Source of the DNA: Pseudoteredinibacter isoporae
GTDB lineage: Bacteria > Pseudomonadota > Gammaproteobacteria > Pseudomonadales > Cellvibrionaceae
Assembly: GCF_011602085.1 (NCBI RefSeq)
Contig: NZ_JAAONY010000001.1
Coordinates: forward strand, 310,001-374,000
Reading direction: 5' to 3'
Length of the DNA: 64,000 nt
Shown one piece after another: positions 36,463-45,313 of the stretch. Below the pieces are notes generated by a model. The model had not been told where the DNA came from. It made no database searches and was given only the letters and a program-made list of their open reading frames with translations. A program made the position numbers and the translations under genes. Numbering within the stretch: position 1 is the stretch's first letter; every line of letters starts with the position of its first letter.

Positions 36463-37956
36463 ATGACAAGCATAAATTATGATATAAAAATTTCTATCCT
36501 GATTGTCGGGGGCGGCACCGCTGGCTGGATGGCTGCCAATTTGATGAAGTCTCGCTGGCCAAATTCTAATATCCAGCTTATTGAAAGCCCGCAAATCGGC
36601 ACGGTGGGCGTGGGCGAAGGGTCCACACCCGCGATGAAATCTTTTTTTGCCAAGCTGGGTATTCCAGAATCCGAATGGATGCCTAAATGCAATGCCACTT
36701 TTAAAACCGGCATCAGCTTTCCCAATTGGACAGGCGACAAGAATTACCCCTCTTACTTTCATCCTTTCTATTCTCACTTTGATCTGGAAACTGCTAAAGC
36801 CTTCTTCAAAAACTGTGACCTGAGACGGCAAGGGTTCGAGGCCGATGCCAATCCGGATAAGTTTTGGTTGTCCGCACGCCTGGCAATGGACAAACGCGCA
36901 CCGAAGACCCAAAAGCGGCTACCGTTTGAACTCGATTACGCCTACCATTTTGATGCCGGGGCTTTGGGTGACTTTTTAAGAGAGAAAGCCGTGGCTTCGG
37001 GTGTAAAACATTTGGAAGGCGAGATCGAGCAGGTCGAGCTTTGCTCTGAATCGGGTGTTATCGATAACCTACGCAGCAAACAGCACGGCCTTATTAACGC
37101 GGACTTGTATATTGATTGCAGTGGCTTTCGCTCAATCCTGTTGCAGCAACAACTTAAGGTTCCGTTTCACAGCTATCAGAATCGCTTGTTCAATGATCGT
37201 GCAGTCGCCATCCTGACCGAAACACACAACAGCTCCCCCATTTCAGCTCAAACTGTCTCCAGTGGTATGCAACATGGCTGGCGCTGGCAAATTCCTCTGC
37301 GTAACCGCCATGGTAATGGTTATGTGTATTCTTCTGCGCATTGCAGCCCGGAGCAGGCCGAACAGGAATTGCGCCGCGAGCTGGGCGTAGACGATAGCAC
37401 CTCGGCACGGCATCTGAACATGAAGGTAGGTCGTGCCGAGCGCCATTGGGAAAAGAACTGCCTGGCGGTGGGCTTGTCCCAGGGGTTTATTGAACCACTG
37501 GAAGCCACCGCACTGATGCTGGTTCAATACACTGTGGAAGAATTTATATCCAATTACCCTGAGGGCACAACAAGCGCTTATAACCGGAAGATCAACCGGG
37601 CTTTTGATGCAATATCAGATTATGTTCAGTGTCATTACAAGATCAACAGTCGCAGTGATACCGAGTATTGGATTGACAATCGAGAGAACAACAATGTTTC
37701 AGAGCAATTGTCTACGCTGCTGGAGTGTTGGTCTTCTGGCGGCGATCTGGAGAACGTTCTCGAAAACTATCAAACCTCGGTCGCGTACTTGAAACCCAGC
37801 TGGTACACCATATTTTCCGGTATGGGTTTATTTCCCACAGCTGACCCGAACCAAACTTCTCGTATTGAGCCCGCCCCCGCCGATATGGCTGCAATCTATT
37901 GCCAGGAAATGGCGGCTATGTTCTCTGATCACCGCCGTTTTCTGGACGCTCAATAA
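36463..37956 (+). CDS. Flavin-dependent tryptophan-halogenase-family protein (second of pair)
   Basis: 497 residues, clearly paralogous to the preceding gene over its full length. FAD motif VGGGTAGWMAA, GVGEGSTPAM, WRWQIP, Lys81 in CNATFKTGISF and Glu347 in FIEPLEAT are all intact. The two copies have diverged substantially, so this is an old duplication or paired acquisition rather than a recent tandem copy. It is the last gene of the nagA operon; the next genes are on the other strand and AT-rich. The role is unknown; halogenation of an aromatic metabolite or a different flavin chemistry are both possible. Confidence 0.88.
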   Translation: MTSINYDIKISILIVGGGTAGWMAANLMKSRWPNSNIQLIESPQIGTVGVGEGSTPAMKSFFAKLGIPESEWMPKCNATFKTGISFPNWTGDKNYPSYFHPFYSHFDLETAKAFFKNCDLRRQGFEADANPDKFWLSARLAMDKRAPKTQKRLPFELDYAYHFDAGALGDFLREKAVASGVKHLEGEIEQVELCSESGVIDNLRSKQHGLINADLYIDCSGFRSILLQQQLKVPFHSYQNRLFNDRAVAILTETHNSSPISAQTVSSGMQHGWRWQIPLRNRHGNGYVYSSAHCSPEQAEQELRRELGVDDSTSARHLNMKVGRAERHWEKNCLAVGLSQGFIEPLEATALMLVQYTVEEFISNYPEGTTSAYNRKINRAFDAISDYVQCHYKINSRSDTEYWIDNRENNNVSEQLSTLLECWSSGGDLENVLENYQTSVAYLKPSWYTIFSGMGLFPTADPNQTSRIEPAPADMAAIYCQEMAAMFSDHRRFLDAQ

Positions 37957-38064
37957 TCCATATTTCTGACTTACCTTTTTAAAAATAGTTTTTATGAGGG
38001 GAGTTTTATTCAATAGGCAAGGTTTTATAGGTATGGTTTTCTACAAACAGCACTTCCAATAGCT

Positions 38065-38748
38065 CTACTGTATGTCTCTGTGTATACCACCAACAATAAC
38101 CCTAGATGTATGTCTTACTGGTTTAGGGTCAAAGAAATCCATTTTCGCTTTCGTGTATACTTTATCAATAGGGACTATAGCTAAAAACCTACCCTTTAAA
38201 TTTGGATCATCATCCGTCTCCCATATTTCGTTAAATTGATATCTACTAAACGTCCGATTTCCAAAAGATGGGTCAGCAAGCAAAATCGTTTCCGAATCTA
38301 CTCCTTTAAGAACCGAGAAGTGATCATTATTACGATGTTTTGTATAGACAATGACTGGGATTTTTAGGCTCATCAACTGATTATAGGACGACTTAAATCC
38401 AACACCTCTAAAACCAAACTTAGGAAGTATTCTAGAAATATCTTCAAACGAGGCCATTAGATCATCTTTTGCAATCAACTCTAAAATTTCTTCTTCGGAA
38501 ATCGGAAATCCGTAAAAGTGATTAAGAATTGTGGCTACTGACGCCGCACCACATGAGTAATCAAGTTTCTGCTTAACAACATTTTCATCTCTAATATCCT
38601 TCCACGTTTTTACAGATAAAACCCCTATATTTTTGTTAAATTCAACGACCGCGCTACCATAGACATAGGAGATAGAGGAAATAACACAAAAAATAAAAGC
38701 AATAAAAAATTTAAACATATCAATCAGTATTGAAATTTTCCATTTCAT
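38065..38748 (-). CDS. Exported C39-like cysteine peptidase (FapD-like)
   Basis: 227 residues. An N-terminal hydrophobic segment (residues ~11-31) acts as signal peptide or anchor. The rest is a stand-alone C39 peptidase domain: Cys66 in LDYSCGAASVATIL, His143 in NDHFSVLKG, Asp159 in LLADPSFGN. C39 enzymes cleave after double-glycine-type leaders; exported single-domain versions occur in the Fap amyloid (FapD) and Fil systems. The ATG at 38748 lies 1 nt after the stop of the upstream gene, so translation is coupled. Last gene of a four-gene AT-rich operon that includes its likely substrate at 39094-39441. Confidence 0.82.
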   Translation of the reverse strand: MKWKISILIDMFKFFIAFIFCVISSISYVYGSAVVEFNKNIGVLSVKTWKDIRDENVVKQKLDYSCGAASVATILNHFYGFPISEEEILELIAKDDLMASFEDISRILPKFGFRGVGFKSSYNQLMSLKIPVIVYTKHRNNDHFSVLKGVDSETILLADPSFGNRTFSRYQFNEIWETDDDPNLKGRFLAIVPIDKVYTKAKMDFFDPKPVRHTSRVIVGGIHRDIQ

Positions 38749-38749
38749 T

Positions 38750-39043
38750 CTATTCTTCAAAAAAATTTTTAAGCGGCAATGTTGCAGCATCAAGAATTTC
38801 TAGAAAAGCCCACCTAACACCTAGAATAAAAAAGGCGAGAGTCCCCCAAAAATAATACCCATGATCCAAGAAAACACCTACACTTAAAGCTAGCACTATG
38901 GATATCAATGAGGACAAAATAACACTTGATTCCACTCCAACACCACAGTTTTCGCATCTGTATAGTTCATATTTCTTAAATTTAGAAGAGTCTATACATT
39001 TAGATTTACAACTTGGACATATTCTCATAGTTCTTTTTATCAT
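38750..39043 (-). CDS. Small zinc-ribbon membrane protein
   Basis: 97 residues. Two CxxC knuckles (CPSCKSKC and CENCG) at residues ~9-33 form a zinc ribbon, followed by two hydrophobic helices (SSVILSSLISIVLALSVGVFL and FWGTLAFFILGVRWAFL). No named family. It lies between the peptide precursor and the C39 peptidase genes and is coupled to the latter, so it probably serves the same system, perhaps as an inner-membrane assembly or chaperone component (inference). An alternative start is the ATG at 39028. Confidence 0.65.
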   Translation of the reverse strand: MIKRTMRICPSCKSKCIDSSKFKKYELYRCENCGVGVESSVILSSLISIVLALSVGVFLDHGYYFWGTLAFFILGVRWAFLEILDAATLPLKNFFEE

Positions 39044-39059
39044 AATTAAATCACTACAA

Positions 39060-39084
39060 TCACACCTCCCTCAGGGAGGTGTGA
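39060..39084 (-). terminator. Strong intercistronic hairpin (attenuator or RNA-stabilising)
   Basis: TCACACCTCCC and GGGAGGTGTGA pair perfectly over 11 bp around a 3-nt loop. It lies between the peptide-precursor stop and the zinc-ribbon gene start on the minus strand. No U-tract follows directly (ATTGTAG), so it may act as a partial terminator or a 3' end stabiliser that raises peptide mRNA over the downstream processing genes. Confidence 0.6.
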
Positions 39085-39093
39085 CTTCAAATT

Positions 39094-39441
39094 TTAACAA
39101 AGAGGATTTATACCTTCTTTATCCTGAGCGCAAAAGTGCATTTTCTTTGCAAAGCTGTACGTCCCCCAAGCAAGCGCCCCATTTGAAATAAAATGCTTAA
39201 CAAATTGATTCGCCGTGAATCGACCTAAGGCACCAAAACCAATAGCAACAACTATCGGGACAGCAGCACCCTCCGTAGATTTCATTTCTTCAGAGGTTAA
39301 AGTTTTATAGGAAATCTGTTCGGAACTCTCAGCATGAGAGCTAAAAATATAGTCACGATCCGACATGACAATATCATCTTGAGCCATGACCGCATGGGTA
39401 AAACAGACAGAAAGTAAAGCAGCTAAAACTAGCTTTTTCAT
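39094..39441 (-). CDS. Sec-exported peptide precursor with double-glycine-like leader, likely C39 substrate
   Basis: 115 residues. The start at 39441 has a perfect GGAG 7 nt upstream. A Sec signal peptide (1-20, ending VMAQ) is followed by ~27 polar residues and then LTSEEMKSTEGA (48-59), which matches the LSxxEL/M-x-x-x-x-GG/GA leader motif recognised by C39 peptidases. The segment after it (60-100, VPIVVAIGFGALGRF onward) is hydrophobic and Gly/Ala-rich like a bacteriocin or amyloid core; two Cys near the end (104, 115) could pair. The combination of a Sec signal with a double-glycine leader is unusual and fits processing in the periplasm by the C39 protein encoded downstream. Confidence 0.7.
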   Translation of the reverse strand: MKKLVLAALLSVCFTHAVMAQDDIVMSDRDYIFSSHAESSEQISYKTLTSEEMKSTEGAAVPIVVAIGFGALGRFTANQFVKHFISNGALAWGTYSFAKKMHFCAQDKEGINPLC

Positions 39442-39464
39442 TATAATCTCCAATTTACAATTAT

Positions 39465-40334
39465 TTAGAAGGCATAGAGCCAATTAAACCTCAAGTTGGA
39501 TTGTCTCCGACCCGAGGTATTCGCGAACAAACTAACATTCAAGATGTTACCTCTCGCGAATCCGTACCCTAAACCGAGAGATAACCCCGTATCGGTTTGG
39601 CGAAACCCAGTTTTTCTAAAATCAACTTCACCTCTAGCTTTGAGCCTCCATTGAACCCCAGTCGTTAGCGTAATACGGTCATTCACAGCAAAGGCCAAGG
39701 AAGGATTGATAGATAGAATTCCTCCAGGTTTAACTATTTGTCCATTTAGTTCTCTATCCGCATTCCACTGATAGGCAGCACTCATCGATAACACAACTGG
39801 ATCGATAGCTCGATACGTAGTAACGCCGGCTGACCAACTATCAAATGAGGATGTGCTTCCTTGAGACTTTTCGTAAACAGACGTTTCTAAAAAACCTAGT
39901 AGGGCAGGAGATTCATTGTCGTATGAGAATTGATAACTCGTTCCGAACCAAGTTGAGGCAAAGTCATTAAACGATTGGCTGTTAATTCCATCAGATTGAA
40001 AGCTTCGAGTATCCCTGTAAACGTAGCTCGAACGAGCATAGACTTCTAAATCTCTCAAGGCTCCGTACCTGAGTCCAACAGTTCCAATAAGAGTGTCAGT
40101 ATTTGTTTTAGTTTCTCCAATACTAGAAGGTAGATTAAGAAAGGAGTTATTGTCTACTTGTACAATAACTTGCTCTCCGAGCTGGATATCTTCGGCGCTG
40201 CTATTTAAGTACGAAATAGAAGTACTCAATTTAATCTTACCTTTATTAGTAATAAGATCCTCTAGCGCCAGGGGAAGGCCAGCGTTTACTTCAGTGAAAA
40301 AACAGACTGCCAGGAAGGTGATTACAACGCGCAT
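39465..40334 (-). CDS. Outer-membrane beta-barrel, candidate exporter (FapF/Fil-like)
   Basis: About 289 residues from the ATG at 40334 (GAGGA 8-9 nt upstream); longer frames lack ribosome sites. Signal peptide to about EVNAG, then alternating amphipathic strands throughout and a terminal aromatic (RFNWLYAF), the C-terminal signature recognised by the BAM machinery. It resembles the transporter/phenol-degradation-type meta barrels used as channels. First gene of the operon with the peptide precursor, zinc-ribbon protein and C39 peptidase, so it is the likely outer-membrane conduit for the mature peptide (inference by analogy with FapF). Confidence 0.78.
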   Translation of the reverse strand: MRVVITFLAVCFFTEVNAGLPLALEDLITNKGKIKLSTSISYLNSSAEDIQLGEQVIVQVDNNSFLNLPSSIGETKTNTDTLIGTVGLRYGALRDLEVYARSSYVYRDTRSFQSDGINSQSFNDFASTWFGTSYQFSYDNESPALLGFLETSVYEKSQGSTSSFDSWSAGVTTYRAIDPVVLSMSAAYQWNADRELNGQIVKPGGILSINPSLAFAVNDRITLTTGVQWRLKARGEVDFRKTGFRQTDTGLSLGLGYGFARGNILNVSLFANTSGRRQSNLRFNWLYAF

Positions 40335-40617
40335 GCTTAACGTCCTCATTAAAACCAGGATACTATCACCAGAGAAAACGATTAGCTTTTCAACCATCGT
40401 TTAAATTAAATATTAAGGATCGCAGCTATTCGTACTAGAAGATTACCACCCGCGTAATGCCAGACAATGATTCACTGAAGCACAAGCAACATTGCCAAAA
40501 AGAGGCGGAGTGTTAATTCTAGAATCGGGTGTAAAGCTGGGCATCACAAGGGAACAGAAACACTTGCTATTAAATATATTATTGACACCTCAACTTTCTG
40601 ATACTTTTCACGGACAT

Positions 40618-40642
40618 AAAAAAAGCCCTGCAATGCAGGGCT
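40618..40642 (-). terminator. Rho-independent terminator of the TonB receptor gene
   Basis: In RNA sense: AGCCCTGC-ATT-GCAGGGCT, a perfect 8-bp GC-rich stem, followed by a run of six further T residues. It lies 32 bp after the TonB receptor stop codon. Confidence 0.92.
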
Positions 40643-40673
40643 AAATCTCAGTCACTATAGAGGGGCTGGGAGA

Positions 40674-43394
40674 TCAAAATTTATAGTTGGCCCCAAGAAT
40701 AAAGCGTCGACCGTTGTACAACTGTGTCGCCTTCACATTGTGGCCACCCGCCGATGAGTAAAAATCATCGATGGTTTCGTCAGTGATATTCAAGAACTCA
40801 GCACGAAGGGTGAAGTTGTCTGTTACGAAGTAGTTCAACTGAGCGTCCCACTGGCTCTGCTCATCACCAAACAACTTTCCGGATTCTTGAATCGCCTTAA
40901 AGAACTCGGAGCGATAGCTGTAATTCAATCGAGCACTGAAGGCTTCCTGTTCATAGTAAACCGTACCACTCAAGACATCTTTTGAGGCATCAGGGAATGG
41001 AATATTACGGCTCACTAAAGCGCCATCTTCAACATCCTGCACCACACCGTCACCCACATCTGAGTACGTGTAGCTGGCCGAGAAACCAAAACCGTTATCG
41101 AAGGCATACTGTGCAGTAAGTTCCACACCTTCAATTTCAGCCTGGCCGCCATTATCAAACGTGCTCAGTCGATTAATCTCCTGGCCATTGATGACCGCGC
41201 GCTTGGTGAGGCTGTACACGAAGTTCTGAATGTCTTTCTTAAAGTAGGTCGCGCTCAGCATGGAGGCGTTACCCAAATACCATTCAATACCCAATTCGTA
41301 TTGATTGGATTCCTCCGGTTTCAGATTTGGATTGCCCGCCGTACCGGAACTGGTTTCCGGAGTCAGGTTCACTGCATATGACAGAGCAAACGGTGCAGGT
41401 CGTGCAATGGACTTGCCCGCTGCAAAACGCATCACCACATTTTCGCTGAGATCGTAAACGATATTCACGCTTGGCAAGACATTGTCATAGCTGCCGCTTT
41501 CTGTGATCGGACGATTGTTGTTGAAATCCCAACCGCGGGAATCGGTATCCGTTTTAACATAACGTACACCGACATTACCGCGAAGGTTTTCGCCTTCAAA
41601 CTTCGCCATGGCATACAGCGCCGTGATGTCTTCGTCGATTCCATAGGACGATTCATTGGTAATGGTTCTTCCGGTTCTGCATAACTCACCACTGGAATCA
41701 CAGACTGGCAAATTAAAGAACGCTGTACGCATGCCATTCAAATCCGGATTGAATACCGTCAGGCTGCCCATGCTGGTCTCATCGTGGGCAACGGTAATAG
41801 TGCCATTGCTCAAATCGCCGGCATAACCCAGGGATTCTGTTCCCACCACCGCATTTTGCATTTCGTCACGGTAACGCGTCTGCTCAAAGCTTCGATCACG
41901 AATCTTACCGCCCACTTTGATTTCATTGACCGCACCAAAGGCTACATCAAAGCTGACATCAATCTGGGCATAATCTTCTGAATCTTCGGCAATGTTTTGC
42001 TGATCGAAAACACCGGTCAGAGACATTTCGGTTGTCGGCGATGCAAGCCAGGGGCTGCGACTGTAATCCAGGCGTGGCGCCTGACCACCGGGATTGTAAA
42101 AATCAAAGTTCGCTCTCGGGTCCTGGGAGCTGGCGAAAAATTCCGTGAAGAAATCGTTATTGGTGCCTTCACCACTGGTTGTACCCAGACGACCTTCAAT
42201 TGTGAAATTGTCACCACTGAATTCCAAATCCAGATCCACCACTTCCGTATCCATCTTGGAGCCTGGACGATAAATGGTGTCGTAGGCGATATGGTTTGCC
42301 CACGCGGCCGGATCGCCACCATCAACATGCAGTTCGGTCACAATGCCGTTTTGAACCACACCCTCTGACGGATTGTTGGCTGCAAAAATGCCTCGAAAGG
42401 GAATACCGATAAAGTTGGAGTTTACATTGTCGGCCTTAAGCTCCGAATTCAGGTAGTGCAGCCCCAAACTCAAGTTATCGCTGGGCTTCCACTGCAAATT
42501 CAGATCAACACCGGTACGTTCACGCTCCTGGGTAAACAGGGCCGAACCGATACCCCAAGGCAACAAGCCCTGTTCGCTCGCACCTGCCGGTGGATTAAAA
42601 GGTGTATCGGGATTGGTCGCCGCATTCCAGTCACGATCAAACTGAGTAAAGTAGGCAGGAACAAACATTTCCGTCGCTTCACGTCGAACCGTGCGCTCCT
42701 GGCGGGAAACGACAATTGACGCCCCGAAGGTTTCGTCTTCGTTTTTCCAGGAATACAAACCCGAGAAAGAAGGGTCGGTTTCTTCGGACAGATCACCATA
42801 CTGAGCTTCCACGGAAATACTGCCCTCGCCTGCTTCCATATCAAGAGGGCGTCGGGTTTTCAGGTTGACCGTGCCACCCAAACCACCTTCATCGATATCC
42901 GCCTGGGCAGATTTGTAAACTTCTACGCCTGCCAGCATCTCTGAAGCCAGCAGCTCATAGTTAAAGTTTCGAGTGGCATCGGCCAGAATAAACCACTGGG
43001 ACGTACCCACCGCCTGACCATTCACCAGAGTCAGATTTCGACCGGCACCCAGGCCACGAATGGTTACGCCCTGGCCCTCACCAAAGGTTCTGGAAATGGT
43101 CACTCCGGGAATTCGAGCCAGGGATTCAGCAACGTTTTTATCCGGGAATTTGCCAACATCTTCGGCACTGACCGCATCGACCACGGCCGAAGAAAAGCGC
43201 TTGATGTCCATGCTGTCTTGCAGGCTGCGTCGGATACCGGTAACAACCACTTCTTCCAGTTCCGCTGCTTCATTGGTTTGGGCGAATGCCGGAGCCGTCG
43301 ATAACCCACCCAGTGCAACGGCCGCTGCCAAATAACCGCATCGACTTGAGGCCCTGTTAATTGCCTGAATGGCTCTCCTAAGTTTAGGTGACAT
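40674..43394 (-). CDS. TonB-dependent receptor for GlcNAc/chito-oligosaccharides
   Basis: 906 residues. Signal peptide ending near APAFAQ, a TonB box-like EEVVVTG, the plug domain (FPDKNVAESLARIPGVTI, GVTIRGLGAGRNLTLVNG) and a C-terminal 22-strand barrel ending in LGANYKF. This is the carbohydrate-type TonB receptor class found in Caulobacter, Xanthomonas and Cellvibrionales. Two NagR operators flank its promoter, so the substrate is probably GlcNAc or chitin oligomers. GAGG lies 7-8 nt before the ATG, and a strong terminator follows, so it is monocistronic. Confidence 0.93.
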   Translation of the reverse strand: MSPKLRRAIQAINRASSRCGYLAAAVALGGLSTAPAFAQTNEAAELEEVVVTGIRRSLQDSMDIKRFSSAVVDAVSAEDVGKFPDKNVAESLARIPGVTISRTFGEGQGVTIRGLGAGRNLTLVNGQAVGTSQWFILADATRNFNYELLASEMLAGVEVYKSAQADIDEGGLGGTVNLKTRRPLDMEAGEGSISVEAQYGDLSEETDPSFSGLYSWKNEDETFGASIVVSRQERTVRREATEMFVPAYFTQFDRDWNAATNPDTPFNPPAGASEQGLLPWGIGSALFTQERERTGVDLNLQWKPSDNLSLGLHYLNSELKADNVNSNFIGIPFRGIFAANNPSEGVVQNGIVTELHVDGGDPAAWANHIAYDTIYRPGSKMDTEVVDLDLEFSGDNFTIEGRLGTTSGEGTNNDFFTEFFASSQDPRANFDFYNPGGQAPRLDYSRSPWLASPTTEMSLTGVFDQQNIAEDSEDYAQIDVSFDVAFGAVNEIKVGGKIRDRSFEQTRYRDEMQNAVVGTESLGYAGDLSNGTITVAHDETSMGSLTVFNPDLNGMRTAFFNLPVCDSSGELCRTGRTITNESSYGIDEDITALYAMAKFEGENLRGNVGVRYVKTDTDSRGWDFNNNRPITESGSYDNVLPSVNIVYDLSENVVMRFAAGKSIARPAPFALSYAVNLTPETSSGTAGNPNLKPEESNQYELGIEWYLGNASMLSATYFKKDIQNFVYSLTKRAVINGQEINRLSTFDNGGQAEIEGVELTAQYAFDNGFGFSASYTYSDVGDGVVQDVEDGALVSRNIPFPDASKDVLSGTVYYEQEAFSARLNYSYRSEFFKAIQESGKLFGDEQSQWDAQLNYFVTDNFTLRAEFLNITDETIDDFYSSAGGHNVKATQLYNGRRFILGANYKF

Positions 43395-43451
43395 ACTTAA
43401 TCCTCATACTAGTTATTGTAATGATTTGCTTTAGCCAAAAGTACCGCCTGT

Positions 43452-43494
43452 TGACAACGTTGTCCAAATTATCCAGCAAATACAACGTTGTCAA
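43452..43494 (-). promoter_or_regulatory. TonB receptor promoter bracketed by two NagR operators
   Basis: In the minus sense: -35 TTGACA (43494-43489), 17-bp spacer, -10 TAATTT (43471-43466). One operator, TACAACGTTGTC (43481-43492, one mismatch), overlaps the -35; the second, GACAACGTTGTC (43453-43464), covers the expected transcription start. Centres are 28 bp apart. Confidence 0.78.
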
Positions 43495-43539
43495 GAAAAA
43501 GCAAACTGAATTTCAAAATCCTTCTAAAAACCAAGCGCC

Positions 43540-45255
43540 TTATGCGGCGCTGTATTCCCGAGATGACTCTTTTCGGTATGCAAGCACCAGGGTAAGTAGC
43601 CCAAGCGCTGCCAGACCTACCGCCAAAAGCTCACGACCGAATAACCAGGCACCGGCAGAAAACAAGGTGCTGTACACAAACACGGTTGCGAACAAAGCCG
43701 CCCACATACCGTTTTTAATCTCTCCGTCTTTCAAATCAACGGTTTGTCTGAACTCATCAACCTTCTCCGCCTGCTCGCCTTTACTGAGCAGGGTCACGGT
43801 CACCCAGCAGACGGTGGTCAGAAAGATGCTGTACACCAGCTTTTGCCATTCAACAATGTGATCAAAGGGACCAAACTCGATGGCCAGGCTGATCAGGAAC
43901 GACGCGACCATCGCAGTAATTTCACTCCAGGCGTTAATGCGCATCCAGAACCAGCGAAGTAAAAACAACAGCCCCGTACCTGCACCGATGGTCAGCAATA
44001 GTCGAAATGCCTGTAGAGCGCTTTCCAATAACAACGCCATACTGCTGGCCACCAGCATCAGCAACACCGTCGATAAGCGACCGATAAATACTTTCTTCTT
44101 TTCACTGGCATTCGGGCTGACAAAGCGGCCGTATACATCATTAACAATGTAAGACGCACCCCAGTTCAGACTGGTTGAAATCGTAGAAACATACGCGGAA
44201 ACCAAAGAAGCCACCACGATACCCAAGACCCCGGCCGGCAAGAAGGTCAACATCGCAGAGTAGGCCAAATCATCTTGAATCAAATGCTTTGGTACATTCG
44301 GCAGCGCGCGCTCCAAAGACTGTAGATCGGGAAAAACCACCAGAGAGGCCAAGGCAACAAGAATCCAGGGCCAGGGTCTGAGTGCATAGTGGCAGAAATT
44401 AAAAAATGCCGAGGCGCCAATTGCGTGTTTTTCGTTTTTTGCAGCGAGCATGCGCTGAGCCACATAACCACCACCGCCAGGCTCGGATCCGGGATACCAA
44501 ACACTCCACCACTGCACGAACAAAGGAATAATCAGCAAAGGAATAAACTGTTGCGGATCGTCAAAGTTTGGGAGGAAGGAAAGCTTGTCTTTCACATTAG
44601 CGTGTTCAATCAGCGCCGTTAAGCCACCAACTTCCGGGTGGTTTACCGAATAGTAAGCCACGGCAACGGAACCCACCATAGCAATAAAGAAAAGAATAAT
44701 ATCCGTCAGAATAACGCCGAGAAAACCGCCTACCGCACTGAAGATCACCGTGATGATTCCCGCGATTAAGACCAGCTGCTTTGGCTCACTGCCGAACAAC
44801 ACCGCCCCGATTTTAACGGCGGCCAGAGTTACCCCGGCCATGATCATAATATTAAAGAAAACTCCTAGATATACAGCACGAAAGCCCCGCAGAAATCCAG
44901 CCATTTTGCCGCTGTAGCGATATTCATAAAACTCCAGATCCGTGGCCACCCCCATTCTTCGCCAGAGCCGCGCATAAACAAAGGTTGTCAGCATTCCCGT
45001 GATCAACATGGACCACCAGACCCAGTTTCCACTGACGCCGTTGCTACGAACAATGTTTGTCACCAGATTGGGTGTATCGGTTGCAAAGGTTGTCGCTACC
45101 ATCGAGCCGCCCAGCAGCCACCAGGGCATATTTCGACTCGCCAAAAAGAAGGAGTTACTGTCGGCAGAAGAGCGCTTGCTGACCCATAAACCAATACACA
45201 GAGTGGTTCCCAGCACGGCGATAACTATCGACCAGTCGAGCATACTTAGATGCAT
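43540..45255 (-). CDS. Sodium:solute symporter (SSS family), probable GlcNAc importer
   Basis: About 571 residues with ~14 hydrophobic segments. The start at 45255 has GAGGA 8 nt upstream. The SSS family is indicated by NSFFLASRNMPWWLLGGSMVAT, TFATDTPNLVTN and the long GVLGIVVASLVSAYVSTISTSLNWGASY region that carries sodium-binding Ser/Thr residues. It lies 58 bp after the GlcNAc kinase gene on the same strand and under the same NagR operator, so import of GlcNAc or chitobiose across the inner membrane is likely. This replaces the MFS-type NagP often found in related regulons. Confidence 0.88.
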   Translation of the reverse strand: MHLSMLDWSIVIAVLGTTLCIGLWVSKRSSADSNSFFLASRNMPWWLLGGSMVATTFATDTPNLVTNIVRSNGVSGNWVWWSMLITGMLTTFVYARLWRRMGVATDLEFYEYRYSGKMAGFLRGFRAVYLGVFFNIMIMAGVTLAAVKIGAVLFGSEPKQLVLIAGIITVIFSAVGGFLGVILTDIILFFIAMVGSVAVAYYSVNHPEVGGLTALIEHANVKDKLSFLPNFDDPQQFIPLLIIPLFVQWWSVWYPGSEPGGGGYVAQRMLAAKNEKHAIGASAFFNFCHYALRPWPWILVALASLVVFPDLQSLERALPNVPKHLIQDDLAYSAMLTFLPAGVLGIVVASLVSAYVSTISTSLNWGASYIVNDVYGRFVSPNASEKKKVFIGRLSTVLLMLVASSMALLLESALQAFRLLLTIGAGTGLLFLLRWFWMRINAWSEITAMVASFLISLAIEFGPFDHIVEWQKLVYSIFLTTVCWVTVTLLSKGEQAEKVDEFRQTVDLKDGEIKNGMWAALFATVFVYSTLFSAGAWLFGRELLAVGLAALGLLTLVLAYRKESSREYSAA

Positions 45256-45313
45256 AATGTCCTCGTTATTATTTTCTGTTTCTGAATACACAGGGCTCAG
45301 AAATGAATTTTTA

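Noticed and set aside
43388-43861. 157-codon plus-strand frame covering the TonB receptor promoter and symporter end
   Set aside because: It spans a mapped promoter with operators and lies antisense to the symporter gene.
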